Source: Thermoleophilia bacterium (lineage in GTDB: Bacteria; Actinomycetota; Thermoleophilia; Miltoncostaeales; Miltoncostaeaceae). From it: DNA of 19,655 bases. Numbering within the stretch: the first letter of the stretch is position 1; every line of letters begins with the position of its first letter. Both the position numbers and the translations under genes were made by a program. This document shows, piece after piece, positions 6,491 through 15,809 of the stretch. The notes under the pieces are model-generated. The model saw only the letters and a program-made list of their open reading frames with translations, was not told where the DNA came from and did not search any database. The DNA lies in NCBI GenBank assembly GCA_016463385.1, contig JAEMRL010000006.1:1-19655 (forward strand), written 5' to 3'.

Positions 6491-6521
6491 CGCCCCGGAC
6501 CGGCGCCCGCCGTCCGGGGCG
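6491..6521 (+). terminator. Strong hairpin after rpsR
   Basis: A perfect 10-bp stem, CGCCCCGGAC at 6491-6500 with GTCCGGGGCG at 6512-6521, encloses an 11-base loop and begins eight bases after the rpsR stop. No T tract follows. Position and strength fit a transcript end. Confidence 0.65.
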
Positions 6522-6693
6522 CGGGTCATCATGCGGCGATGAAGCACTCCCGCCGATGCCGGTCCACCCCGTCCGCCGGGGGGTCGCGATCCACGTGCGA
6601 TCTCACCGAACGGGGGGCGAGATCGCCGCTGGGAACCGCCATCCTGGGCTGGCCTTCGACGTCCTCCGATCCGGGGGGCGGCGAGGGGGGCCG

Positions 6694-6702
6694 TGCTAGA
6701 AT
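6694..6702 (+). promoter_or_regulatory. Extended -10 promoter (TGC-TAGAAT) of clpC
   Basis: TGC followed by TAGAAT (6697-6702) is an extended -10 with five of six consensus matches. Transcription would begin near 6709 and give an untranslated leader of about 160 bases before the clpC ATG. No -35 is recognisable; the upstream bases are a G-rich run. Confidence 0.5.
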
Positions 6703-6708
6703 GGCCAT

Positions 6709-6728
6709 CCGCCGGGTAACCGCCGGGT
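6709..6728 (+). repeat. 9-bp direct repeat at the clpC transcription start
   Basis: CCGCCGGGT occurs at 6709-6717 and again at 6720-6728, an 11-base period or about one helical turn, directly downstream of the -10. Such spacing would suit a dimeric regulator, but the repeat may be chance in GC-rich DNA. Confidence 0.4.
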
Positions 6729-6750
6729 CTTGCTCGCCGCCGTGGACGAC

Positions 6751-6765
6751 CGTCGTCAGACGACG
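6751..6765. repeat. 15-base inverted repeat in the clpC leader
   Basis: CGTCGTC and GACGACG flank a single A, a perfect 7-bp dyad. It lies about 45 bases into the predicted leader. It may be an operator or a small RNA hairpin. Confidence 0.4.
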
Positions 6766-6871
6766 CCCTCGGCGTTCCATCCTCGACGTCCCGCACTCTT
6801 CAACGCCCGTCGTACGCCGCCGGCGCGGTTTTCGCGTCTCCGGGCTCGGGTGAGCAGGAAGGGGAATCCCG

Positions 6872-9397
<2,526 letters not shown>

Positions 9398-9416
9398 TCC
9401 CCGCGCGGGGACCTCG

Positions 9417-9431
9417 CGCGACGGCGTCGCG
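9417..9431 (+). terminator. Small hairpin between clpC and radA
   Basis: CGCGAC and GTCGCG pair around a GGC loop, just after a CCCCGCGCGGGG palindrome at 9399-9410. It could attenuate transcription between clpC and radA or reduce access to the radA start, which is eight bases further on. No T tract, so weak. Confidence 0.3.
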
Positions 9432-9438
9432 TGCACGA

Positions 9439-10776
9439 GTGTCGTACAGCTGTGGGGCCTGCGGAGCGCAGGCCCCACGGTGGGTCGGTCGCTGCCCGAC
9501 CTGCGGTGAGTGGGGGACCGTGGCCGAGGAGGCCACGCCCGCCACGCGACAGAGGGCCCTCGGCGCCGTCCCGCCCGTCACGCGGCTGGACGAGCTCACC
9601 GACGACACCCCCGACCGCATGACCACGGGGATCGCCGAGCTCGATCGCGTTCTCGGGGGCGGCCTCGTCCCCGGCTCGCTGGTACTGCTCGGCGGGGAGC
9701 CGGGCATCGGCAAGAGCACGCTGGTGCTGCAGGCGCTCGCCAACGTCGCCGTCGGCGGCCGGGCGATGCTCGTCACCGGCGAGGAGTCGCCGATCCAGGT
9801 GCGCGGGCGCTCGGAGCGCCTCGAGGCCGACTGCGGGCCCGTGCAGGTGCTGGCCGAGACCCGGCTCGAGTCGGTGCTCGCCGCCATCGACGCGCATACG
9901 CCGACGGTCTGCGCGATCGACTCGGTGCAGACGCTCTACTCGGACGCCATCGAGGGCGTGCCGGGCGCCCCCAACCAGGTTCGCCACGCCACCGTCGAGC
10001 TGATGCGGGCCGCCAAGGAGCGCGGCGTCACCATCCTGCTGGTCGGCCAGGTGACCAAGGACGGCTCGCTCGCCGGACCCCGGACCCTCGAGCACCTCGT
10101 GGACTGCGTCCTCTCCTTCGAGGGCGACGACCTGCGCGCCCACCGCGTGCTGCGCGCCACCAAGAACCGCTTCGGCTCGACCAACGAGACCGGCCTCTTC
10201 GAGATGCGGCCCGCCGGGCTGATCTGCGTCGAGGACCCGACGCGCCTCTACCTGGCCGAGGCCGGTGAGCGCATCGGCTCGTGCGTGTTCCCGGCGATCG
10301 AGGGCACCCGCTCGGTTCTGGTCGAGGTGCAGGCCCTGGTGGGGCCCACCGAGATCGTGCCGCCGCGCCGCGTCGCCATCGGCGTCGACCGCACGCGCCT
10401 GGCCCAGGTCATCGCGGTGCTGTCGCGCCACGCCGGCGTGCGCCTCGGCGACGCCGACGTCTTCGTGAGCGTCGCCGGCGGCGCGCGGGCGCTGGACCCT
10501 GCGGCCGACCTGGCGATGGCGCTCGCGATCACCAGCGCGCACCGGGGCATCCCGCTCGTGGCCGGCACGGCCGCCTTCGGGGAGCTCGGGCTGACCGGCG
10601 CCGTGCGCCTCGGCGGGCACACCGCCCGCCGGCTCTCGGCCGCGGCCGCGCACGGCATGGACGTCGCGATCACGCCGCCGTCCGAGGCGGGCGGCGAGTC
10701 GGGTACGCCCAGTCCGGCGAACGTCTACGCCGTCCCCGGGGTCCGGGAGGCCCTGGAGGCGGCATTCGCACGATGA
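9439..10776 (+). CDS. radA: DNA repair protein RadA
   Basis: RadA (Sms) is a RecA-like ATPase that drives branch migration of recombination intermediates. The 445-residue protein has all family parts: an N-terminal zinc finger with Cys5, Cys8, Cys19 and Cys22 (YSCGACGAQAPRWVGRCPTC), Walker A GGEPGIGKST at 85-94, AIDSVQTLY as the Walker B region, the RadA signature KNRFG at 242-246, and a C-terminal Lon-protease-like domain (VSVAGGARALDPAADLAMALAI). The GTG start is the first start codon in frame and places the zinc finger normally at the N-terminus, though its ribosome binding site is poor. The stop overlaps an ATG of carD by four bases. disA, the usual next gene in Bacillus, is absent here. 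Confidence 0.97.
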   Translation: MSYSCGACGAQAPRWVGRCPTCGEWGTVAEEATPATRQRALGAVPPVTRLDELTDDTPDRMTTGIAELDRVLGGGLVPGSLVLLGGEPGIGKSTLVLQALANVAVGGRAMLVTGEESPIQVRGRSERLEADCGPVQVLAETRLESVLAAIDAHTPTVCAIDSVQTLYSDAIEGVPGAPNQVRHATVELMRAAKERGVTILLVGQVTKDGSLAGPRTLEHLVDCVLSFEGDDLRAHRVLRATKNRFGSTNETGLFEMRPAGLICVEDPTRLYLAEAGERIGSCVFPAIEGTRSVLVEVQALVGPTEIVPPRRVAIGVDRTRLAQVIAVLSRHAGVRLGDADVFVSVAGGARALDPAADLAMALAITSAHRGIPLVAGTAAFGELGLTGAVRLGGHTARRLSAAAAHGMDVAITPPSEAGGESGTPSPANVYAVPGVREALEAAFAR

Positions 10777-11384
10777 GCGAGAAGGCCACGATGACGGAAG
10801 ACGACGGGACGATCCTGCCAACCACGAGCGAGGGGGGACGGTTGTACGAGGTCGGAGACAAGGTCGTGTACCCGCACCACGGTGCCGGGAACATCATCAA
10901 GAAGGAGCTGAAGGAGATCCTCGGGCAGAAGCGCGAGTACCTCACCATTCAGATCCTCTACAACGACATGACCGTCATGGTCCCCTGCGAGAACGCCGAG
11001 GCGGCGGGTCTGCGCAAGGTCATCGGCGAGGAGACGGTGGACGAGGTCCTCGCCGTGCTCCGCGACGACGGCACGCAGATGCCCAAGAACTGGAACCGGC
11101 GCTTCAAGCACAACCGGGACAAGATCAAGACCGGCGACATCTTCGAGCTGGCCGAGGTCGTCCGCAACCTGTCGATCAGGGACCTGGACAAGGGTCTCTC
11201 GACCGGCGAGAAGCAGATGTTCGGCCGCGCCAAGAAGATCCTCGCCAGCGAGCTGATGTACGCCCGTGACATGGAGGAGCAGGAGGCCATCGACTTCCTC
11301 GACAACCTCCTGGGCGACATCGGCGAGAACCGCTCCGCCGACGAGGCGGACAGCACCGTCGGCGCGGAGGCTCTGGTCGACTAG
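10773..11384 (+). CDS. carD: CarD family transcriptional regulator
   Basis: CarD binds the RNA polymerase beta subunit and promoter DNA and stabilises open complexes. The core LYEVGDKVVYPHHGAGNI ... KREYLTIQILYNDMTVMVP is the Tudor-like RNA polymerase interaction domain, followed by the helical DNA-binding part (NWNRRFKHNRDKIKTGDIFELAEVVRNL ... LSTGEKQMFGRAKKIL). The ATG at 10773 overlaps the radA stop and gives 203 residues, with 23 acidic or polar residues before the usual family start. TTG 10842 would begin exactly at the family start and follows an AGGGGGGA site at 10831-10838, so it is a serious alternative; ATG 10791 is a third. The acidic C-terminal tail is longer than in mycobacteria. 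Convincing homology throughout. Confidence 0.94.
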   Translation: MSEKATMTEDDGTILPTTSEGGRLYEVGDKVVYPHHGAGNIIKKELKEILGQKREYLTIQILYNDMTVMVPCENAEAAGLRKVIGEETVDEVLAVLRDDGTQMPKNWNRRFKHNRDKIKTGDIFELAEVVRNLSIRDLDKGLSTGEKQMFGRAKKILASELMYARDMEEQEAIDFLDNLLGDIGENRSADEADSTVGAEALVD

Positions 11385-11521
11385 TGGGGCCCGAACGGGG
11401 ACACTAGAGGGGCGAACGCCTGGCGTTCAGCAAGGGGGCTCGGAGAACAGGACGACGGGAAGGGTTCGGAGGGAATGACGGGGGCACTGCTCGCCAGTCG
11501 GGCGTCCGAGGCGGCGGCACG

Positions 11522-12586
11522 ATGCTGATCATCGTCAGCCGCGTCGTCCTCGCACTGCTCGGTGGGCTCGGCGCCTACCAGGCGGGGGCCTCCCTCCCCC
11601 TCGACGACTGGTTCTCGTCGCCCTGGCGCTATGCCGCCTGGGCGGCGATCACCGTCGTCGGGGCCCTTGCCGGTCTCCTTCTGGGCGGCCTGTTCGGGCG
11701 CCTGCTGCGCAACCGCGTACGGGCGATCGACCGGGCCGCCGACCGCCGCTCGGCCGGCGAGCTGATGGTCGGCGCCCTCGGCCTGGTCGTCGGCCTGGTG
11801 GCCGCGGCGCTCGCCGGCGTCGCCGTCGCGCAGCTGCCGATCATCGGCCCGTATCTGCTGCTGCCGGTGGTGTTGGTGGTGGCCTACGTCTTCAGCCGCG
11901 TCGCCGCGCGCAAGCACCTCGACATCCTGCGGCTGGTGGGCATCCGCACCCGGGCCGTCTCCCCGGGCGGCGCCACCCGGCTGATCGACACCAGCGCGAT
12001 CATCGACGGCCGCCTGGTGGACGTGATGAAGACCCGATTCCTGTCGGGGGCGATCGTCGTCCCCGACTTCGTGCTCGACGAGCTGCAGCGGGTCGCCGAC
12101 TCGGCCGACGGGCTCAAGCGGGCCCGCGGGCGGCGCGGCCTCGAGATCGTGGCCGAGCTGAAGTCGCTCGCCAACGGCGGCTTCTCGGTGCGCGAGGGCG
12201 GCGAGTACCCGGGGCTCGAGGGAGTGGACGCCAAGCTCGTGCGGATGGCGCAGGAGGTGGGGGCGTCCATCGTCACCACCGACTACAACCTCAACACCGT
12301 CGCCCAGATCCAGGGCGTGGAGGTGCTGAACGTCAACGAGCTGGCCAACGCCCTGAAGCCGGCGGTGCTCCCGGGCGAGCCGCTGCTGGTGAAGGTCATC
12401 CGCGAGGGCCGCGAGTACGACCAGGGCGTGGCGTACCTGCCCGACGGCACGATGATCGTGGTGGAGGGCGGCCGCTCGGCCGTCGGCCGCGAGGTGACCG
12501 TGGAGGTCACGAGCGTCCTCCAGAGCCCCTCGGGCAAGATGATCTTCACGAGGATGCCGGGCGCGCCCGACCGCTCGGCCCGCTAG
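11522..12586 (+). CDS. yacL: Membrane-anchored PIN-TRAM domain protein (YacL type)
   Basis: This 354-residue protein has about four N-terminal membrane helices (roughly residues 2-24, 36-60, 80-102 and 106-126), a PIN domain (about 150-265) and a C-terminal TRAM domain (about 290-348). PIN acidic residues are in place: Asp156 in LIDTSAIIDGR, Glu187 in VLDELQ, Asp236 in GVDAKLV and Asp254 in TTDYN. This suggests a metal-dependent ribonuclease at the membrane, with TRAM as RNA-binding part; the physiological target is unknown. The same domain order is seen in Bacillus YacL, which lies near radA, so context agrees. A 137-base gap after carD contains only a 5-bp hairpin (11414-11428) and no TANNNT promoter, so it is probably co-transcribed with carD. 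Confidence 0.92.
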   Translation: MLIIVSRVVLALLGGLGAYQAGASLPLDDWFSSPWRYAAWAAITVVGALAGLLLGGLFGRLLRNRVRAIDRAADRRSAGELMVGALGLVVGLVAAALAGVAVAQLPIIGPYLLLPVVLVVAYVFSRVAARKHLDILRLVGIRTRAVSPGGATRLIDTSAIIDGRLVDVMKTRFLSGAIVVPDFVLDELQRVADSADGLKRARGRRGLEIVAELKSLANGGFSVREGGEYPGLEGVDAKLVRMAQEVGASIVTTDYNLNTVAQIQGVEVLNVNELANALKPAVLPGEPLLVKVIREGREYDQGVAYLPDGTMIVVEGGRSAVGREVTVEVTSVLQSPSGKMIFTRMPGAPDRSAR

Positions 12587-12596
12587 CCGCCGGGGG

Positions 12597-12602
12597 TAGG
12601 CT
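12597..12602 (+). promoter_or_regulatory. -10-like TAGGCT next to the lipoprotein start
   Basis: TAGGCT fits the TANNNT core and ends six bases before the GTG at 12609, the spacing expected if transcription begins at the start codon (leaderless mRNA). No -35 match is evident. Confidence 0.35.
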
Positions 12603-12618
12603 CGGCGGGTGCCGAGCC
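12599..12618 (+). terminator. 8-bp GC hairpin covering the lipoprotein start
   Basis: GGCTCGGC (12599-12606) pairs perfectly with GCCGAGCC (12611-12618) around GGGT. It begins 12 bases after the yacL stop and covers the GTG at 12609. It may end yacL transcripts or hide the start codon on read-through RNA. Confidence 0.45.
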
Positions 12619-13412
12619 GTCCGCCGCGCGCCATCGTCCTGCTCGTCGTCGCCGCCGCGGTGGCCGTCGTCGCGGGCTGCTCGGACGAGGTCTCCAACGG
12701 CTGCAACTGCTGCTGCACGCCGGCGATCGATCCGACCGCGCAGGCGGTCTGGGTGGCCCAGGGAACGCGCCTGACGCGCCTCGACCCCGCCACCGGCGCG
12801 ATCGCCTGGACCCGTCAGGTGACGCGGCGCACGCCCTCGGGCCTCGAGGAGCTCACCGACGTGAGCGCCGCGCCGCAGGGCGTGTGGGTCGCGTGGGGCT
12901 CCGGCGCGGCCCTCGTTCCCGGCCGCTCGGCGCGGACCGTGCGCGTGTCGTGGGGCCCGCGCGGCTCGCATCCCACCCTCGCCACGGCGTCCGGGCGCAC
13001 CTGGGTGGCCACCGGCCGGCGTGTGATCGCCCTCCGGCCCGACGGGACCACCGGGCGCGTCGTCCGCTTCCCCTCGGCGGTGCGCGTCGAGGCCGCCCCG
13101 GGAGCGATCGTGGTCTCCGGCCGCGGCGCCCCCGTCCTCCTCGATCCGCGCACCGGTGAGCAGCTCTCCGCGGCGGTGATCAGCCGGAACCCCGGCTGGC
13201 GGGCCGAGCCGCGCGAGGATCGCATCGTCCGCGTCGACCCGCTGGACGGTCGGGTCCTGGGCGAGCCGCTGCGCGTCGAGGAGCTGGCGGCGGTCGTCGA
13301 GACGCCCGCCGGGGCGGCGTACGCGACCGCGTCGAACAACCACCTCGCGGTCGTGCGCCTCGGCGCCGACGGCCCGCGGATCGCCTGGAGGACCTCGATC
13401 CGGCCCGGCTGA
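12609..13412 (+). CDS. Lipoprotein with beta-propeller-like repeats, unknown function
   Basis: The 267-residue protein has a lipoprotein signal: basic MPSRPPR, a hydrophobic run and the lipobox VVAGC with Cys24. Immediately after it comes a cluster, Cys32, Cys34, Cys35 and Cys36 (NGCNCCCTP). All five cysteines of the protein lie in residues 24-36. The rest contains repeated beta-strand units of the PQQ/WD type: AVWVAQGTRLTRLDPATGAIAW, GVWVAWGS, TWVATGRRVIALRPDG, APVLLDPRTGEQL and RIVRVDPLDGRVLG. That suggests a small extracytoplasmic propeller, about 4-6 blades, perhaps incomplete. GTG 12609 is the only start that keeps the signal peptide. It is convergent with the next gene, 36 bases apart. 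Substrate or partner unknown. Confidence 0.75.
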   Translation: MPSRPPRAIVLLVVAAAVAVVAGCSDEVSNGCNCCCTPAIDPTAQAVWVAQGTRLTRLDPATGAIAWTRQVTRRTPSGLEELTDVSAAPQGVWVAWGSGAALVPGRSARTVRVSWGPRGSHPTLATASGRTWVATGRRVIALRPDGTTGRVVRFPSAVRVEAAPGAIVVSGRGAPVLLDPRTGEQLSAAVISRNPGWRAEPREDRIVRVDPLDGRVLGEPLRVEELAAVVETPAGAAYATASNNHLAVVRLGADGPRIAWRTSIRPG

Positions 13413-13448
13413 CGGGAGCGCCGGCGCCCTCGGGACACCGAGCGGCGG

Positions 13449-14735
13449 CTACCGGGCGGCGGGCAGGCGGATCGTCGCGACGCTGCCTCCCGCGGCGGGC
13501 GCCCGGCCCGCCGCCGCGAGGCGGACCCTCACCCTCACGACGTTCACGCCCGCGATCGCCCGCGCGCCATCGGCGCGGTCGCGGCGGAGGACGAACCTGC
13601 CGGCGATCAGCCCGCGATCGCGCACGCGGGCGACCCCCAGGCGGATGTGCCGCGTCCCGATGACGCGCTCGATGACCGCCCGGCGTCCCGCCAGCGAGGC
13701 GTCCACGCGCGTGCTGACCGTGAGCTCTGCGCCGCGCGGGTGCCGGCGGGCCGTCAGCGCCGGCCGGGGCAGCGGCACGGGCGGGCCGAGCACCCTGACG
13801 ACCCGCTGGGCCACCACCGCCGGGACGAGCGCGCTCGCCGGGAGCGTCACTCCGGGCGGGTCGTACGGTGCCGCCACGACCCCCAGGGTGAGGCGATCGA
13901 GCCCGGCCATCCGGCCGAGACCCCCGGAGCGGGCGTCCGGGCGGACGCCCACGCTCCTGGTTCTGGGGGAGGTGCCGCTCAGTCCGGCCGAGGCGGTGGC
14001 GCCGAACGGGGCCGCCGCCGGTGCCGTGGGCGCGCCGTCAGCGCCGAGCGTAGTCCCGGGTGGGTACAGGGATCCCTTCAGGGTCTCTCCCGGGCACAGC
14101 CGCAGGGAGACCCACACTCCCGTCGCGACGAGCTGCCGGATCGTCAGGGCGAGGGGGCTCACCGACGGCGCCGCCGACCGGTCGGTCAGCGCGCAGGCCG
14201 GCCGCCTCAGTAGCCCCGCGGACGCGACGGCGCTCTCGGGGACCCGAAGGATCTGGGTCGGCGAGACGCCGTCGTCGTAGGTCGCCAGGAAGGTGAGGCG
14301 GGCGGTGATGCGCGGATCGACCTCGGCGAAGTAGTCGTCGGTGACGACCCTCAACCTCATGCCGAGGCCGCTCGTGAGACCTCCGACCGGCGACGCCGAG
14401 CCCCGCGCGAGCCGGACCTCCCTGCTCGCGCTGCCCAGATAGATGCCGCCGCTCGCCCCGAGCGGGTCGAGCGCGACCATCTCCAGCCGTCCCCGGTCGA
14501 CCTCCAGGTCGAGGGCGGCGTTCGTCACCGTCCCGCGCGCGACGCAGATCTGGGCGACGATCTCGTCGGGGAACGCCGGATCCCACGCCGCCGTGGCGGA
14601 CACCGGCGGATCGGACGGCGCAGGCACGGCGCCGTCGCAGGTGGCGATGGCCGCCTGCGCGCCGCCCGCGCCCACCGCGGCGGCGCCGGCGACCACCAGG
14701 GCGGAGAGGAGTGCGGTGAGCGTCGGCCTGGCCAT
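13449..14735 (-). CDS. Secreted protein of unknown function
   Basis: The 428-residue protein starts at ATG 14735, with GGGAG eight bases upstream on its strand. It has a classic signal peptide (MARPTLTALLSALVVAGAAA, cleavage likely after AQA, residue 28) and no later membrane helix or sorting signal. After the signal comes a beta-rich segment (about 30-170) resembling an immunoglobulin- or cohesin-like fold in its strand pattern, though I cannot assign a family. A low-complexity proline, alanine and serine region with TSPRTRSVGVRP follows, then an arginine- and valine-rich C-terminal segment (about 325-428). Reading the same frame further upstream runs through the DUF72 gene and is spurious. 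Exported and unrecognised. Confidence 0.7.
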   Translation of the reverse strand: MARPTLTALLSALVVAGAAAVGAGGAQAAIATCDGAVPAPSDPPVSATAAWDPAFPDEIVAQICVARGTVTNAALDLEVDRGRLEMVALDPLGASGGIYLGSASREVRLARGSASPVGGLTSGLGMRLRVVTDDYFAEVDPRITARLTFLATYDDGVSPTQILRVPESAVASAGLLRRPACALTDRSAAPSVSPLALTIRQLVATGVWVSLRLCPGETLKGSLYPPGTTLGADGAPTAPAAAPFGATASAGLSGTSPRTRSVGVRPDARSGGLGRMAGLDRLTLGVVAAPYDPPGVTLPASALVPAVVAQRVVRVLGPPVPLPRPALTARRHPRGAELTVSTRVDASLAGRRAVIERVIGTRHIRLGVARVRDRGLIAGRFVLRRDRADGARAIAGVNVVRVRVRLAAAGRAPAAGGSVATIRLPAAR

Positions 14736-14761
14736 CGGAATGCTCCCGTCGAGGTCACGCC

Positions 14762-14767
14762 ACGCTA
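14762..14767 (-). promoter_or_regulatory. Possible -10 box TAGCGT for the secreted protein gene
   Basis: On the minus strand TAGCGT (TANNNT core) lies 26 bases before the ATG at 14735, leaving a leader of about 20 bases that carries the GGGAG ribosome binding site. No -35 match stands out. Confidence 0.25.
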
Positions 14768-14789
14768 CCGCCGGGTGGGGATGCGGGCA

Positions 14790-14812
14790 CGCGGCGCTGT
14801 CACGCCGCCGCG
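14790..14812 (-). terminator. GC hairpin after the DUF72 gene
   Basis: CGCGGCG at 14790-14796 pairs with CGCCGCG at 14806-14812 around nine bases, seven bases beyond the DUF72 stop on the minus strand. No T tract. It could end that transcript before the secreted protein gene. Confidence 0.3.
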
Positions 14813-14818
14813 GGGGGC

Positions 14819-15556
14819 CTAGGCCGGCGGGTCGCCCCCTGCGGACTCCACCAGCCACTGGGCGAGGCCCACGCCGGCGAAGGGGTCCCCGGCCGGCACG
14901 CCCTCGTGCTTGGCGAAGACGTAGACCGGCCGATCGGCGGCCTCGCGTTGCAGCAGGTCGAGCCACGCCGCGCGCGATTCGGCCGTGTAGGCGTCCCCGC
15001 GCAGGCGCACGTAGGAGAGCGGACCCTCCGGCAGGCGCTCCAGCACCGCGCCCTGGCGATCGGAGACGCAGAGCGTGCCCCCGTGCGCCGCGACGCGGTC
15101 GCCGACGTCCGGGTGGTCCCAGGAGTCGTGCCGGAACTCCAGGGCCACGGGGAGGCCCGGAGGAAGGCACGAGAGCAGGTCCGCGAGCACCCCGTCGTCC
15201 CGCTTCCGCGTCGGCGGGAACTGCAGCAGCACCGCGCCGAGGCGGTCGCCGAGCGGGATCAGCGACTCGAGGAAGCGCTCGAGGAAGACGTCGCCGCCCT
15301 CGGCCGGCGGCAGCGCGCGGGCGTGCGTGAGCCGGCGGTGGGCCTTGGCGGCGAAGCGGAAGCCCGGAGGCGTCGCCTCCGCCCAGCGGGCGACGGCGCT
15401 CTCGGACTGCAGGCGGTAGTGGGTCGCGTTGATCTCGCAGGCGCCGAGCACCGACGCGTAGTGCGCCAGGAAGCGGTCCTGGGGGAGGCCGTCGGGATAG
15501 AAGGCGGGCTTCCACTCCTTGTAGGCCCACCCGGAGGTGCCCACGTGGAGGCTCAC
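14819..15556 (-). CDS. DUF72 family protein (YecE-like TIM barrel)
   Basis: The 245-residue protein starts at GTG 15556 with VSLHVGTSGWAYKEWKPAFYP, the DUF72 N-terminal signature. Further family marks are ACEINATHYRL, FRFAAKAHRRLTHARAL, the LGAVLLQFPPT stretch, VALEFRHDSW, and YVRLRGDAYTAESRAAWLDL, ending with VYVFAKHE and the LAQWLVE element. The fold is a TIM barrel; the biochemical role of the family is not settled. A longer upstream reading (start 15679) adds a low-complexity arginine stretch and is unlikely. The start overlaps the stop of the small upstream gene by four bases (GTGA), so the two are translationally coupled. Confidence 0.92.
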   Translation of the reverse strand: MSLHVGTSGWAYKEWKPAFYPDGLPQDRFLAHYASVLGACEINATHYRLQSESAVARWAEATPPGFRFAAKAHRRLTHARALPPAEGGDVFLERFLESLIPLGDRLGAVLLQFPPTRKRDDGVLADLLSCLPPGLPVALEFRHDSWDHPDVGDRVAAHGGTLCVSDRQGAVLERLPEGPLSYVRLRGDAYTAESRAAWLDLLQREAADRPVYVFAKHEGVPAGDPFAGVGLAQWLVESAGGDPPA

Positions 15557-15753
15557 GCGGCGGCCTCCTCCGCGAACGGGTCCTCCGTCTCGCGCCAGCG
15601 CGCGAAGCGCTCGTCCACCTCCCGCAGCGTCAGGTCTCCGAGGGCGTCGCGCTCGTCCTGCGAGAGGGAGCACAGCCACCGGGCGCGATCGGGCAGGCGC
15701 GGGGTCCGCGCGGGGTCTGTCGGGGATGCGTGGTCCATGCGTCCTGACATCAT
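15553..15753 (-). CDS. Small hypothetical protein coupled to DUF72
   Basis: This frame encodes about 66 residues from ATG 15753 (or ATG 15750). GAGG lies four to seven bases upstream of these two codons on the minus strand. A GTG at 15774 would add seven residues. The core LPDRARWLCSLSQDERDALGDL is helical and charged, not low-complexity, and the protein ends ARWRETEDPFAEEAAA. Its TGA is inside the GTGA that starts the DUF72 gene, a strong sign that it is translated. No family is recognised. It is divergent from ispD, with 56 bases between the two start codons. Confidence 0.55.
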   Translation of the reverse strand: MMSGRMDHASPTDPARTPRLPDRARWLCSLSQDERDALGDLTLREVDERFARWRETEDPFAEEAAA

Positions 15754-15809
15754 TCGGCCTCGACCTCCGTCCACCTCACCGGGCGCGCCGCGCCCCCGAG
15801 GAATTGCCC

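Larger units (their letters stand above)
6522..6871 (+). other. Non-coding region upstream of clpC
   Basis: This 350-base stretch holds no convincing gene: open frames on both strands are proline-, serine- and arginine-rich, lack ribosome binding sites and match nothing. It contains an extended -10, a 9-bp direct repeat and a 15-base inverted repeat, listed separately, and a G-rich run around 6672-6690. I see no HAIR (HspR) or CtsR-type repeat. The end (6856-6864) is the clpC ribosome binding site. Confidence 0.6.

Noticed and set aside
6422..6853. 143-residue frame in the rpsR-clpC gap, and a minus-strand frame at 6529-6948
   Set aside because: Both are proline-, serine- and arginine-rich, lack ribosome binding sites and overlap the promoter elements of clpC.
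11385..11521. Separate promoter or small gene in the carD-yacL gap
   Set aside because: Only a 5-bp hairpin at 11414-11428 was found; no TANNNT box with a usable spacing and no frame with a ribosome binding site.
13449..15530. A single 693-residue minus-strand protein
   Set aside because: The first 265 residues are the DUF72 gene read in the wrong frame. The real start is ATG 14735, with a signal peptide and GGGAG site.
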